From the NCBI GenBank assembly GCA_937139335.1, contig CAKZPN010000014.1, positions 62,001-126,000 on the forward strand: DNA of 64,000 nucleotides. The letters are read 5' to 3'. This DNA comes from an uncultured Roseicyclus sp. GTDB lineage: Bacteria; Pseudomonadota; Alphaproteobacteria; Rhodobacterales; Rhodobacteraceae. Below are positions 32,766-43,115 of this stretch, in pieces. The notes under the pieces are model-generated. The model did no database searches and had not been told where the DNA came from. It saw only the letters and a list, made by a program, of their open reading frames with translations. The translations under genes were made by a program, and so were the position numbers. Position 1 is the first letter of the stretch. Each line of letters begins with the position of its first letter.

Positions 32766-33779
32766 CTAGCGTCCGCAGATATCCTGCAGGCTGACCCAGT
32801 CGGCATCGCCCAGAAGCGGGGCGGCCGTGCTGCGCACCGGGTTCGCCTCGATCAGCCCGATCACCGTCTCGCCCGAAATGTCGCGCGCGAAGGCGTAGGG
32901 CTCCGTCGAGATCTCCGCCGCCGCGAAGCGGGCAAGCAGGGCGGCGTCGCCCACCGGTGCGCTTTCCTGCGACAGCAGGGCCGCGGCATGGGCATGCAGC
33001 GGCTCGGCGTCGATCTGGCCCGTGGTCAGCAGCCGGAAGGTCACGCCCAGCCCGGCCTCGGTCAGCAGGGTCAGCATCGGGTCGGTCTCGGTGCGGCGCA
33101 CATCCTCGGCCAGAAGGTAACCCGCCAGCACCTCGGGGCTTTCGTAATCCTCGGCCAGCGCCGCGTTCGCCACCAGGATGCCGCCGGGCAGGGCCAGGGT
33201 ATCGGGGATCGAGGAGGGCAGGACGGCGACGCGCGGCGGCCGCTCGCCGAAGGCGCGGCGCGCAAGCCGCCCCAGCGCCACCGAGCCGCGCGGGTTGGTG
33301 CAGATCGGCCCGGCAAGCCGCCCGATCTCCTGCAACAGCCGGTTGCCGATGGCCTCGCGGCTGGCCGGCGGCAGCAGCGCCACGGTCTGCCGCGTCAGAG
33401 CCTCGGGCAGCCAGAACAGCGCAAGAGCCAGCAGAACCGCGCCCGCCCCGGCCCCGATCCAGAGCCGCAGCCGCCCCGGATGCGGGCGGCGACGCTCGAT
33501 GGCGCTGCGGACCATCTCGATGGCGGCGATCATGTCGGGGTCGTCCAGCTCCAGCCGCTCCTCGGCTTCGGCGCCGGGGGCGTAGAGCGCGGGCTGCCGT
33601 CCGGGGTTCAGCCGCGCGACGGCGGGCAGCGACCAATGCGTCAGCGCGACCTCGGACAGCGTCGAGATCATCAGCGTCGCGTCGCCCAGCGACACGAGCA
33701 CCTCGCGCCGCTGCGCCTCGGGCGCTTCGCGCCAGAGACCCGTGGCCTCAAGCCGGTTGTATTGCGCTAGCGCCGTCAT
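32766..33779 (-). CDS. Membrane protein resembling M48 peptidase but lacking the HExxH motif
   Basis: A 337-residue protein. An N-terminal acidic region (1-95) is followed by one transmembrane helix (about 107-125) and a domain whose order of motifs matches M48 metallopeptidases: DTLALPGGILVANAAL (LPGG at 197-200), then SPEVLAGYLLAEDVRR at 214-229. In active members the last segment reads ELAaVLAHEigH; here the zinc histidines are A/R, so the site appears dead. The assignment rests on this motif order only and is tentative. It converges on the exported SPOR-like gene (8 bases between stops). A TTG start 30 bases upstream is possible but has no support. Confidence 0.6.
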   Translation of the reverse strand: MTALAQYNRLEATGLWREAPEAQRREVLVSLGDATLMISTLSEVALTHWSLPAVARLNPGRQPALYAPGAEAEERLELDDPDMIAAIEMVRSAIERRRPHPGRLRLWIGAGAGAVLLALALFWLPEALTRQTVALLPPASREAIGNRLLQEIGRLAGPICTNPRGSVALGRLARRAFGERPPRVAVLPSSIPDTLALPGGILVANAALAEDYESPEVLAGYLLAEDVRRTETDPMLTLLTEAGLGVTFRLLTTGQIDAEPLHAHAAALLSQESAPVGDAALLARFAAAEISTEPYAFARDISGETVIGLIEANPVRSTAAPLLGDADWVSLQDICGR

Positions 33780-33855
33780 GGGCTGACTGCTCGATCCCGT
33801 TTTGCGCAACCATAGCCCGCGCGGGCGCGGCGCTCAACGATGCGTGAACACTTGG

Positions 33856-35490
33856 TCAAAGCGCCGTTGCGATCTTGCGCAGCTCGAATTTCTGGATCTT
33901 GCCGGTCGAGGTCTTGGGCAGTTCCTGGAACACCACATGCTTTGGCGTCTTGAACCCCGCCAGCCGCTGCCGGGCGAAGGCGATGATCTCCTCCTCGCTG
34001 GCGCTCGCGCCCTCCTTCAGCTCCAGGAAGGCGCAGGGCACCTCGCCCCATTTCTCGTCGGGTTTCGCCACCACGGCCGAGAGCAGCACGGCGGGGTGGT
34101 GCATCAGCACGCCCTCGACCTCAACGGAACTCACGTTCTCGCCGCCCGAGATGATGATGTCCTTGGCTCGGTCGGCGATCTGCACATAGGTGTCGGGGTG
34201 CTGCTTCGCGATGTCGCCGGTGTGGAAGTAGCCGCCGCGAAACGCCTCGTTGGTGGCGCGCGGGTTCTTATAGTAGCCCTTCATCACCGAATTGCCGCGC
34301 ATCATGATCTCGCCCAACGCTGTGCCGTCCATCGGCACCTGCGCCATCGTCTCGGGGTCCATCACCGTGATGTGGTCCATGTTCGGCATCGGCACGCCCT
34401 GCCGCGCCTTCACGCCGGCGCGGTCGGGCCCGTCGAGCGCATCCCATTCGCCGTCCTTGAAGGTGCATTCGGTCGCTGGCCCGTAGGTTTCGGTCAGCCC
34501 GTAGACCTGCGTGATGTTGAAGCCCATCGTCTCGATCGCCGCCAGCGTCGCGGGGGCCGGGGGCGCGCCGGCGGTGAAGACCTCCACCACGTGGTCGAAG
34601 GCGCGGCGCTCGGCGTCCTTCGCGTTGACCAGCATGTTCAGCACGATGGGCGCGCCGCCGAAATGGGTCACGCCCTCGTCGGCGATGGCGTCGTAGATCG
34701 CCTTGGCGGTGATGTCGCGGCAACAGACGGTGGTGCCGCCGACCGCGGGCATGGTCCAGACATGGCACCAGTTGTTGCAATGGAACAGCGGCACGATGGT
34801 CAGGTAGGTCGGGTAAAGCGTCATCCGCCAGGAAATCGGCGTGCCCATGGTGATCAGGTAGGCGCCGCGGTGGTGGTAGACCACGCCCTTTGGCCGGCCG
34901 GTCGTGCCCGATGTGTAGTTGAGCGCGAGGCTTTCCCACTCGTCCACCGGCATGACCCACGCGAAGTCGGCGTCGCCCTCGGCCAGCAACTGGTCGTAGG
35001 TGAGGTGCCGGCCCGAGGCGTGGTAGCCTGCCGCCCCGTCCGGCACTTCCACGATCAGCGGCAGCGGTTCGTGTTCCTGCGCGTGGATCGCCTCCTCCAC
35101 CACGCCGAGGAACTGGGTGTCGACCAGCACCACCTTGGCCTCGCCATGGTCGAGGATGTAGCTGATGGTGTTGATGTCGAGGCGGATGTTGATCGCGTTC
35201 AGGATCGCGCCGCAGGCCGGCACGCCCCAATGCGCCTCGACATGCGGGGCGGTATTGGGCAGCACGGTCGCGACGACGTCCCCCGGTTCCACCCCGCGCG
35301 CGGCGAGCGCCGAGGCGAGGCGGCTGGTGCGGGTGTGAAGCTCCGCGTAGGTGGCGCGAAAGCCGCGGTCTATGAGCGCCGGGCGGTTGGGGTAGACGCG
35401 GTTGGCCCGGACCAGGTGGCTGAGCGGCGTCAGCGGCACATGGTTCGCCGCGCGTTTTTCCAGCCCGGTCTCATCCTTCATCCAGCCCAT
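33856..35490 (-). CDS. AMP-forming acyl-CoA synthetase
   Basis: A 544-residue ANL-superfamily ligase: LNYTSGTTGRPKGVVYHH (phosphate loop), VYGLTETYGPATECTF (A5), GYFHTGDIA (A7), KDIIISGGENVSSVEVEG (A8) and LPKTSTGKIQKFELR with the catalytic lysine near the end. It activates a carboxylate to acyl-AMP and then the CoA ester. The set of motifs and length are like DmdB (methylmercaptopropionyl-CoA ligase) and medium-chain acyl-CoA ligases of roseobacters; I cannot separate these by eye. It stands alone, with no beta-oxidation gene adjacent, and ends 76 bases from the start of the M48-like gene. Confidence 0.85.
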   Translation of the reverse strand: MGWMKDETGLEKRAANHVPLTPLSHLVRANRVYPNRPALIDRGFRATYAELHTRTSRLASALAARGVEPGDVVATVLPNTAPHVEAHWGVPACGAILNAINIRLDINTISYILDHGEAKVVLVDTQFLGVVEEAIHAQEHEPLPLIVEVPDGAAGYHASGRHLTYDQLLAEGDADFAWVMPVDEWESLALNYTSGTTGRPKGVVYHHRGAYLITMGTPISWRMTLYPTYLTIVPLFHCNNWCHVWTMPAVGGTTVCCRDITAKAIYDAIADEGVTHFGGAPIVLNMLVNAKDAERRAFDHVVEVFTAGAPPAPATLAAIETMGFNITQVYGLTETYGPATECTFKDGEWDALDGPDRAGVKARQGVPMPNMDHITVMDPETMAQVPMDGTALGEIMMRGNSVMKGYYKNPRATNEAFRGGYFHTGDIAKQHPDTYVQIADRAKDIIISGGENVSSVEVEGVLMHHPAVLLSAVVAKPDEKWGEVPCAFLELKEGASASEEEIIAFARQRLAGFKTPKHVVFQELPKTSTGKIQKFELRKIATAL

Positions 35491-35643
35491 CCGCCATCCC
35501 CCAAATCAGCGCAAGAATCTGACTCCAGACATGGCGCGCGGCGCAAGAAAAGGAAAGGGGCTGGGTGAGGGCGATCGCGCCACCCAGCGCCTTGCCGGGC
35601 ACGCGCCGCTCCCGAGCACCTTGCGCATCGCAGGGCGCCGGAT

Positions 35644-35678
35644 ATGCCCCGCCAACGGCGGCCCGCGCGGCGGGGCAT
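35644..35678 (-). terminator. Terminator-like hairpin after the outer-membrane protein gene
   Basis: ATGCCCCGCC (35644-35653) and GGCGGGGCAT (35669-35678) form a perfect 10-bp stem with a 15-base loop, starting six bases beyond the minus-strand stop at 35685. There is no T-run after it, so it may stabilise the mRNA end or act as a weak terminator. Confidence 0.4.
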
Positions 35679-35684
35679 CTTGCA

Positions 35685-36461
35685 TCAGAAACTGACACTC
35701 AGGCCCAAGGTCAGGCCCATCAGCCCGGTGTCGCCAATCGTTTCGGGGTCGATCGCGAACGGAAAATAGACCGAGTCGGTTCCGTAGAACTGCACCTCGT
35801 AGCCGAAATGCGCACGGAGATCCGCGTTCTGGAAGGAGCGTTCGTACTCCACACCGGCGAAGAGGTCGAAGGTATGCACAATCGTGTTCGAAAGCACCTG
35901 CGTCGAGACCGGCTCGAACGTCGCGTCACCAGCCATGATGCTGTAGCGTCCGCCGAACGTCAGCCCGAAGTTTTGGCTGATCGCGGTGGAATAGCTTGCG
36001 CCCAGGGTCAGGCCCGTTCCGTCGAATTGGTAAGGGTCACTCCCGCCGAAGTCGGAGCCGTTCAGCTCGATGTTGCCTTGGCGAACACCGATGAAGGCTT
36101 CAGCGGAAGAGGTGTTTCCCGTGAAGACGGCAAAGAACGCCTCGAGGTCGATCATCTCGAAGAGAGCCCGACGCTCGATGCCCAGGTGCGTCGCCGTCTC
36201 GTCGAATTCGAAGTAGCGCAGGCGAATGCCCATGCCCGCCTCGGACGCGGCCGCGATCGTGAAGCGCATCGCGGTGTTGGACCCGTAATCCGGGAAGTAG
36301 TCGGCGGCCGAGTTGCCGGACCCTTGTGACGCGAAGAAGCCGAGGCTCAGGACTTCGATCTCGGGCGTGATCGTAATGCCATCTGCCTGGGCCATCGAAG
36401 CGACACCCACGGCCGCAGCCGTTGCGATCGCAAACGTGGTGCTAGTTTTCCGTCTGTTCAT
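35685..36461 (-). CDS. Outer-membrane beta-barrel protein, unknown function
   Basis: A 258-residue protein with a Sec signal peptide (MNRRKTSTTFAIATAAAVG, cleavage after AQA at about residue 26) and a mature region of alternating aromatic/hydrophobic strands (MGIRLRYFEFDE, GLTLGASYSTA, FGLTFGGRYSI, GYEVQFYG). It ends GLTLGLSVSF, a terminal phenylalanine typical of BAM-assembled porins. About ten strands are likely. No specific family is recognised. The ATG at 36461 has GGGGGA upstream. The promoter lies in the AT-rich spacer shared with the divergent enolase-superfamily gene. Confidence 0.72.
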   Translation of the reverse strand: MNRRKTSTTFAIATAAAVGVASMAQADGITITPEIEVLSLGFFASQGSGNSAADYFPDYGSNTAMRFTIAAASEAGMGIRLRYFEFDETATHLGIERRALFEMIDLEAFFAVFTGNTSSAEAFIGVRQGNIELNGSDFGGSDPYQFDGTGLTLGASYSTAISQNFGLTFGGRYSIMAGDATFEPVSTQVLSNTIVHTFDLFAGVEYERSFQNADLRAHFGYEVQFYGTDSVYFPFAIDPETIGDTGLMGLTLGLSVSF

Positions 36462-36761
36462 GCTTGGTCCCCCAAATTCCGCTCCATCACCAAGGCGCGG
36501 CAAAGTTAATTGTAACCACCAATATTTAATTGGCGCGAACAATAGCGTGCCGCGTTTCCTGACGTTGCGGAATGACTTCAGGGGGCTCGCAGCATTTTGC
36601 GGACGGATGTGGCCAGACCGCTACAGGTGTGGTCTGCCGGCATCGCTGGCCGGTTGCTGGCTCCCGGCCTGGTGGCGCGCACCGGCCTCGGCGCCATGGC
36701 TCTTTCCCTTCCGGTCTCTCCGTGCACCATGGCCTGCGAAAAGGTGAAGGAGGAGACACCC
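36462..36761. promoter_or_regulatory. 300-bp divergent spacer with an AT-rich island
   Basis: Between the outer-membrane protein gene (minus) and the enolase-superfamily gene (plus). Bases 36503-36535 are strikingly AT-rich for this DNA and contain CCAAT-ATTTA-ATTGG, a perfect 5-bp inverted repeat (36519-36533). On the minus strand TACAAT (36514-36509) could be a -10 box for the barrel gene. A plus-strand frame through 36597-36761 is open, but the ATG at 36762 with AGGAGG is the better start of the next gene. The rest of the spacer shows nothing recognisable. Confidence 0.35.
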
Positions 36762-37850
36762 ATGGATATCACCCCCGCTGGACCTGTTCGGGTCACCGCC
36801 TCGGTGCACCGGGCCGGCGCCGCGCCGGGCGACCCGGTGCCTTACGCGGGCGAAGACAGTTTCACCTTCGTCCGGGTGCAGGTGCGGGACGGCGACGGCG
36901 TGACCGGCAACGGCTTCACCGGCCGGTTCCTGGCGGCCGAGGTCGCGCATCTACTGAACGGCGCGGTGGCCGAGGCCATGGCGCAGCCGGTGCCTCTGCC
37001 CGACCTGATGCGCCGCCTGAACCCCCGCGGCATGACCGGCGTGGTCGTCTCGGCGCTCTCGGCGCTGGACGTGGCGCTCTGGGATCTTGCCGGTCAGCGC
37101 AGCGGGCAGAGCGTGGCGGCGATGCTGGGCGCGCAGCGACCTGCCGCGCCGGTACACGTGACCTGCGGCTTTCCCGCGCTCGAGACCGACGCGCTGGTCT
37201 CTGCCTGCGCGTCGGAGGTCGCGGCGGGGGCGGCTGGCGTGAAGGTGCTGGTCGCCGCGAAAGGCCGCAGCGTGGAAGAGGACGCAGGGCGCCTTCGCGC
37301 CGTGCGCGCCGCCATCGGATCCGGGCCCGACCTGATCGCGGACGCCAATTGCGGCTGGGATCTGGACAGCGCCAGGGCCTTCGCCCGCGCGGTGGCAGAT
37401 CTGGACCTCGCCTGGCTCGAAGAGCCGGTGCGCGGCAACGACCGCCACGCGCTCGCCGCATTGTCCACCGAGGGATTCGTGCCCCTGGGGGCAGGCCAGA
37501 TGGAGCAGGGCGCCGACCGTTTTGACTTGCTGGCCGAGGCCGGCGTGCGGGTGATCCAGCCCAACGCGGTCTTCGCGGGCGGGATCGGCGCGGCGGTGGC
37601 GGCGGCGCGGGTGGCCTTGGCGCGGGGCTGCGCCGTCTCGCCCGCGGGCGGTTGGGACCTGGTGAACCTGCACTGGATGTGCGGCGCGCTGGAGGGCGGC
37701 GCGGTTGAACTGCACCGCGCGCAGGGGCGCATCGCGCGGCTGCTGATGGCCGAACCGCCGCAGATGCAGAACGGGGTGCTGAAGGTCCGTGCTGCGCCGG
37801 GTCTGGGGCTGCGCCCGGACGAGGCGGCGCTGGCGGCCTGCCGGGTCTGA
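36762..37850 (+). CDS. Mandelate racemase/muconate lactonizing enzyme family protein
   Basis: A 362-residue enolase-superfamily protein. The N-terminal capping domain is followed by the barrel: SALDVALWDLAGQRSGQSV, VKVLVAAKG (base lysine region), DLIADANCGWD (first metal ligand), LAWLEEPVRGND (second metal ligand), then a GAGQ segment (third) and VIQPNAVFAGGI. The set fits the mandelate-racemase subgroup, which abstracts a proton next to a carboxylate of sugar acids or similar substrates. The actual substrate is not predictable. AGGAGG precedes the ATG at 36762. No sugar transporter is adjacent. Confidence 0.82.
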   Translation: MDITPAGPVRVTASVHRAGAAPGDPVPYAGEDSFTFVRVQVRDGDGVTGNGFTGRFLAAEVAHLLNGAVAEAMAQPVPLPDLMRRLNPRGMTGVVVSALSALDVALWDLAGQRSGQSVAAMLGAQRPAAPVHVTCGFPALETDALVSACASEVAAGAAGVKVLVAAKGRSVEEDAGRLRAVRAAIGSGPDLIADANCGWDLDSARAFARAVADLDLAWLEEPVRGNDRHALAALSTEGFVPLGAGQMEQGADRFDLLAEAGVRVIQPNAVFAGGIGAAVAAARVALARGCAVSPAGGWDLVNLHWMCGALEGGAVELHRAQGRIARLLMAEPPQMQNGVLKVRAAPGLGLRPDEAALAACRV

Positions 37851-37857
37851 GACGCAT

Positions 37858-37880
37858 CGCGCGGGGCCGGGCACCGCGCG
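37858..37880 (+). terminator. Weak GC hairpin after the enolase-superfamily gene
   Basis: CGCGCGG (37858-37864) and CCGCGCG (37874-37880) form a 7-bp stem eight bases after the stop codon, followed by a T/C-rich stretch but no continuous T-run. The AT-rich bases after it (to about 37990) are likely to hold the promoter of the next gene. Confidence 0.35.
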
Positions 37881-38040
37881 GTCCAATTCTCATTCTCATT
37901 TTGCGTTAAGTTTGACCATTTTCGAAGAATTAACCATGGCGCAAACCGGGGCCGGATTTTCGCCATAGTTCTGCCAATCTTCGGCGGTGACTGTTAACAA
38001 GCAAGACGATCTTGGCGGTAAATCCAGAAGGAAACCCATC

Positions 38041-38655
38041 ATGGGCATGCAATGGTCACCGAAACTTGCGTATGATGAATTTTGCGAGTTGCGCATAGAA
38101 CACGAGCCGACCTGGAGCGACAAACCCCTCTGGGGTCTGTTTCCCGGTTCAGTCGTGATGACAGACAAGGGCCCCAAGATGGTGGAGCGGCTAGCCGAAG
38201 GCGACCTGCTCGAAACCTTCGAACAGGGACTGCGACCCGTCCAGGGCCTGCTGATCCGCGCCCCGATGCGGGTGCGCTCGGACGCCGATCTGCCGTTCTT
38301 CGTGCCCGAAGGGGTGCTGGGCAACGAGTTCCCGGTCGTGCTGCCGCCGCACGCGAAAGTGGTGATGGAATCCGACAAGCTGGAGGAAACCACCGGCGAT
38401 CCCTTCGTCACCGTGCCGGTCGCCTCGCTGAACAACCTGGCGGGCATCCACCGCACCACCTTGCGGCTCGGCAGTGTCTCGATCGCGATCGAACTGGAGG
38501 AACCGTCGCTGATCAACGTCGGCTGCGGCGCCTATGCGGCGATCTGCACCGGGATGGGCACGCATGACGGGGCCATCATCGAAGCCGAGGCGCGCCCCGC
38601 CAACGGCCAGGCGACAAACCTTGCCAGCCTTTTCGGTCTCGACCGCCTGCACTGA
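38041..38655 (+). CDS. Hint-like domain protein lacking the catalytic cysteine
   Basis: A 204-residue protein. Residues 31-110 follow the order of the Hint_2 domain found in roseobacter proteins: PGSVVMTDKGPKMVERLAEG and then RPVQGLLIRAPMRV and LPPHAKVVM. In that family the domain begins with a cysteine just before FxxGT and has SPxHR later. Here the cysteine position is leucine (residue 33) while the histidine (104) stays, so self-cleavage looks impossible. No attached calcium-binding or toxin domain is present. AAGGAAA precedes the ATG. Function unknown; it converges on the fadB-type gene. Confidence 0.65.
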   Translation: MGMQWSPKLAYDEFCELRIEHEPTWSDKPLWGLFPGSVVMTDKGPKMVERLAEGDLLETFEQGLRPVQGLLIRAPMRVRSDADLPFFVPEGVLGNEFPVVLPPHAKVVMESDKLEETTGDPFVTVPVASLNNLAGIHRTTLRLGSVSIAIELEEPSLINVGCGAYAAICTGMGTHDGAIIEAEARPANGQATNLASLFGLDRLH

Positions 38656-38727
38656 GCGCGGCGGACCGGCCATCGGGCCGGGACACGGCGGAAGTCAACC
38701 TTCCCCGCATCCCGGCCTTTTCACATC

Positions 38728-40932
38728 TTACGCGGCCTTGCTGTCCACGCCGGTCCCGAAACGGCCGTAGAAGCTCTGCCCCTTCTCGGCCATCTCGCGC
38801 AGCAGTGCGGGGCAGGCGAAGCGATCGCCGAACTGGGCCTGCAACTGGTCGCAGCGTTCGGCGGCATAGGGTGTGCCGAGGATGTCGAGCCAGCTGAACG
38901 GGCCGCCCGACCAGGGCGCGAAGCCCCAGCCAAGGATCGCGCCCACGTCGCCCTCGCGGATGTCGGTCAACACGCCATCCTCCAGCGCGCGTACCGCCTC
39001 CAGCACCTGCGCGAAGAGCAGGCGATGCTGCACCTCGGTCAGGCTCGGCTGGGTGTCCGCCACGGGGTAGCGCTCCGCCAGCCCCTCCCACAGAAGCTGG
39101 CGCTTGCCGGCCTCATCATAGGCGTAGAACCCGGCGTTGGACTTGCGGCCCAGACGTCCCGCATCGACCATGCCGAAGATCACCTCGTCCACGGTATCGT
39201 CGTAGTTCGCGCCCATCGCCGCCTTGGTCGCCTTGGCGATCTTGGCGCCGAGGTCGAGCGAGGTCTCGTCGGTCAGTTGCAGCGGCCCGAGCGGCATCCC
39301 CACCAGCTTGGCCGCATTCTCGATCAGGGCGGGGGCGACCCCCTCCTTCACCATGCGGATGCCTTCGTTGATGTAGGGGATGATGCAGCGGTTGGCGTAG
39401 AAGAACCGCGCGTCATTCACCACGATGGGCGTCTTGCGGATCTGGCGCACGAAGTCGAGCGCCTTGGCCACGGCCCGGTCGCGCGTCTCCTTGCCCTTGA
39501 TGATCTCCACCAGCGCCATCTTGTCGACGGGCGAGAAGAAGTGGATGCCGATGAACTGCTCGGGCTTGTCCGACGCCTTGGCAAGCTCGGTGATCGGCAG
39601 GGTCGAGGTGTTGGTGGCGAAGATGCAGTCGTCGGGCACGACCTCGAGCACCTTCTTCGTGACCTCGGCCTTGATGCCCATGTCCTCGAACACCGCCTCC
39701 ACGATCAGGTCGCAGCCCGCAAGCGCGGCGTAATCGGTGGTGGCGGTGATCCGGCCCAGCACCTCGGCCTTCTTCTCGGCCGTCACCTTGCCGCGTTTCA
39801 CGCCCTTGTCGAGGATGCCCTCGGCATGGGCGCGGCCGGTGTCGGCGGCCTCCTGCTTCTGGTCGATCAGCACCACCTCGATGCCGGCGTTGGCCGAGAC
39901 ATAGGCGATGCCCGCGCCCATCATGCCGGCGCCAAGGATTCCGAGTTTCTTCACGGTCTGGTCCGGCACGTCGGGACGGTTGGCCCCCTTCTCCAGCGCC
40001 TCCTTGTTCAGGAACAGCGAGCGGATCATCGCGGAGGAGGACGGGTTCATCAGGATCGACACGAACCAGCGCGCCTCGATCTTCAGCGCGGTGTCGAAAT
40101 CGACCAGCGCGCCCTCGTAGACGGCGCTGAGCAGCGCCTTGGCGGCGGGGTAGACGCCCTTGGTCTTGCCGTGGATCATCGCGCTGGCGCCGACGAAGGT
40201 CATGAAGCCCGCCGGGTGGTAGGGCGCGCCGCCCGGCATCTTCCAGCCCTTCTGGTCCCAGGGCTTCACGATGTCGGCGTCCTTGGCCTGCAGCACCCAA
40301 TCCTTGGCCCGCTGCAACAACTCGTCCGCCGGCACCACCTCGTCGATCAGCTGGGCCGATTTCGCAGCCCTAGGGTCAAGCATCTTGCCTTCCAGCAGCA
40401 CCGGCGCCGCCTGCATCGCGCCGACCATCCGCGAATAGCGCGTCGTGCCGCCCGCGCCGGGGAAGAGCCCGACCATGATCTCTGGCAGGCCGATCTTCGC
40501 CTTCGGGTTGTCGGCCATGAAGCGGCGATGGGTGCAAAGCGCGATTTCCGTGCCGATGCCCGCGCAGGTGCCGGGAATGGCGCAGGCCACCGGCTTGCCG
40601 CCCTTCAGCGTCTTGGGGTCCATCCCCGCGCGCTCGATCTTGCGCATGAAGCGGTGGGCATCCATCGTGAAGTCGAAGAGCGCCTGCGCTGGCTCGTCGC
40701 CCGCCTCGTCGCGGATCGTCGCCAGCACGTTCAGGTCCATGCCACCGGCAAAGCTGTCCTTGCCGCTCGTGATGACGATGCCCTTGACCGCGTCATCGGC
40801 CAGCGCGTCGTCGACCAGCGCTTCCAGCACGCCCACCGCCTCGCGCCGCAGCACGTTCATCGACTTGTCGGGAATGTCCCAGGTGATGACGGCGACGCCA
40901 TCGGCGCCCTTGTCCATGGTGAAATCGGTCAT
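38728..40932 (-). CDS. fadB: 3-hydroxyacyl-CoA dehydrogenase / enoyl-CoA hydratase (FadB/FadJ type)
   Basis: A 734-residue fusion that carries out the hydratase and dehydrogenase steps of beta-oxidation. The N-terminal crotonase part (about 1-190) has KGIVITSGKDSFAGGMDLN and GLFPGAGGTTRYSR. The dehydrogenase part starts at about 330 with GILGAGMMGAGIAYVSA (NAD site), NTSTLPITELA, and GIHFFSPVDKMALVEIIKG, and ends with the helical 3HCDH C-terminal domains. The length fits the trifunctional alpha subunit. It is the last gene of the nine-gene fatty-acid operon, 12 bases after the bicupin stop. Confidence 0.94.
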   Translation of the reverse strand: MTDFTMDKGADGVAVITWDIPDKSMNVLRREAVGVLEALVDDALADDAVKGIVITSGKDSFAGGMDLNVLATIRDEAGDEPAQALFDFTMDAHRFMRKIERAGMDPKTLKGGKPVACAIPGTCAGIGTEIALCTHRRFMADNPKAKIGLPEIMVGLFPGAGGTTRYSRMVGAMQAAPVLLEGKMLDPRAAKSAQLIDEVVPADELLQRAKDWVLQAKDADIVKPWDQKGWKMPGGAPYHPAGFMTFVGASAMIHGKTKGVYPAAKALLSAVYEGALVDFDTALKIEARWFVSILMNPSSSAMIRSLFLNKEALEKGANRPDVPDQTVKKLGILGAGMMGAGIAYVSANAGIEVVLIDQKQEAADTGRAHAEGILDKGVKRGKVTAEKKAEVLGRITATTDYAALAGCDLIVEAVFEDMGIKAEVTKKVLEVVPDDCIFATNTSTLPITELAKASDKPEQFIGIHFFSPVDKMALVEIIKGKETRDRAVAKALDFVRQIRKTPIVVNDARFFYANRCIIPYINEGIRMVKEGVAPALIENAAKLVGMPLGPLQLTDETSLDLGAKIAKATKAAMGANYDDTVDEVIFGMVDAGRLGRKSNAGFYAYDEAGKRQLLWEGLAERYPVADTQPSLTEVQHRLLFAQVLEAVRALEDGVLTDIREGDVGAILGWGFAPWSGGPFSWLDILGTPYAAERCDQLQAQFGDRFACPALLREMAEKGQSFYGRFGTGVDSKAA

Positions 40933-40944
40933 GTGTCTCTCTCC

Positions 40945-41903
40945 CTAGCTGCGGGGCGTGCCGTCGCCGTGCAGGTAGCTGCGGGCGGGGCCGTCCCTTT
41001 GGGTGATCAGGTCGTGATCTGGATAATGGATCGTGTCGGTGGGCCTCCGCGTGCCCACGGTGAGGAAACAGGCGTCGGTGTCGCCCCGGTTCTCGAGGCT
41101 GTGGCCCGTCGGCGTTCCGGCGGCCCAGCAGGCGCTGTCGCCCGGATGCAGCGGCGTCTCGGCGTCCTCGACCAGCATCAGTTCGCCCGAGATCAGGAAG
41201 ATCATCTCGTCCTCCGTCTCGTGCCAGTGCCGGAAGGAGGAGCGCGAGCCGGGCGGCAGGATTTCGAGGTGTACGCCGATCTGCGTCAGCCCGCCGGCAT
41301 CGCCGAGTACGGCATGACGGTAGGGGCCGAGACTGCCGCCGAGGATCGGATGGTCGGTGGCATCTTCCGTCCACGCCCGCTCTGCGGCGCACTGGATGCG
41401 CCGGGGCGCGAGCGCCACGTCGACGGGTGCGCCCCAATCCTCGGACAGGTCCAGCAGCATCGGCGGCAGGTCACCGCTGCGGAGCACCGTGCCATCGGCA
41501 CCCTCCACCCGCCAGGTCGTCGCCCCGTTCACCTGCCGGCGTCCAAGATCGGGATAGGTGCAGATGTCGCCAGCCACGCGCGCGCCGATGATGATGTAGC
41601 GGCAGGGCGCATCGCCCTCGGACCTCACGTGGTGGGCATTGGTGTCGCCCCGCCGCCAGACCGCCGCGTCGCCGGGCGCCAGCGCATGCGAGCCGTCGTC
41701 GTCGATCACGCTGGCGCTGCCCTCCAGCAGATACAGCGCCTCGTCCTCGGACGAATGCCAGTGCCGCTGCGACGAAAATTCCCCCGGCGGCAGCGTCTCG
41801 ACGTAGCAGCCGAACTGCGTCAGCCCGCCCGCATCCGACAGATGCAGCGTTTCCGCCCCGGTCTCCGACCGGTGCAGGTGGGCCTTGGCGGGGTCGAGTT
41901 TCA

Positions 41904-41904
<1 letters not shown>
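40945..41904 (-). CDS. Bicupin protein with two tandem cupin domains
   Basis: A 319-residue protein made of two similar cupin halves. The block DAGGLTQFGCYVETLPPG...HWHSSEDE (residues 24-55) recurs as DAGGLTQIGVHLEILPPG...HWHETEDE (202-233). Each half has the HxH...E metal ligands (H48/H50/E55 and H226/H228/E233) and a second motif (GDAAVWRRGDTNAHH and GDSACWAAGTPTGHS). It is therefore an internal duplication with both sites apparently intact. Its ATG overlaps the thiolase stop (TGATG), and fadB follows, so it is embedded in the beta-oxidation operon. Substrate and reaction are unknown; oxygenase, isomerase or sensor roles are possible. Confidence 0.82.
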
Positions 41905-43111
<1,207 letters not shown>

Positions 43112-43115
<4 letters not shown>

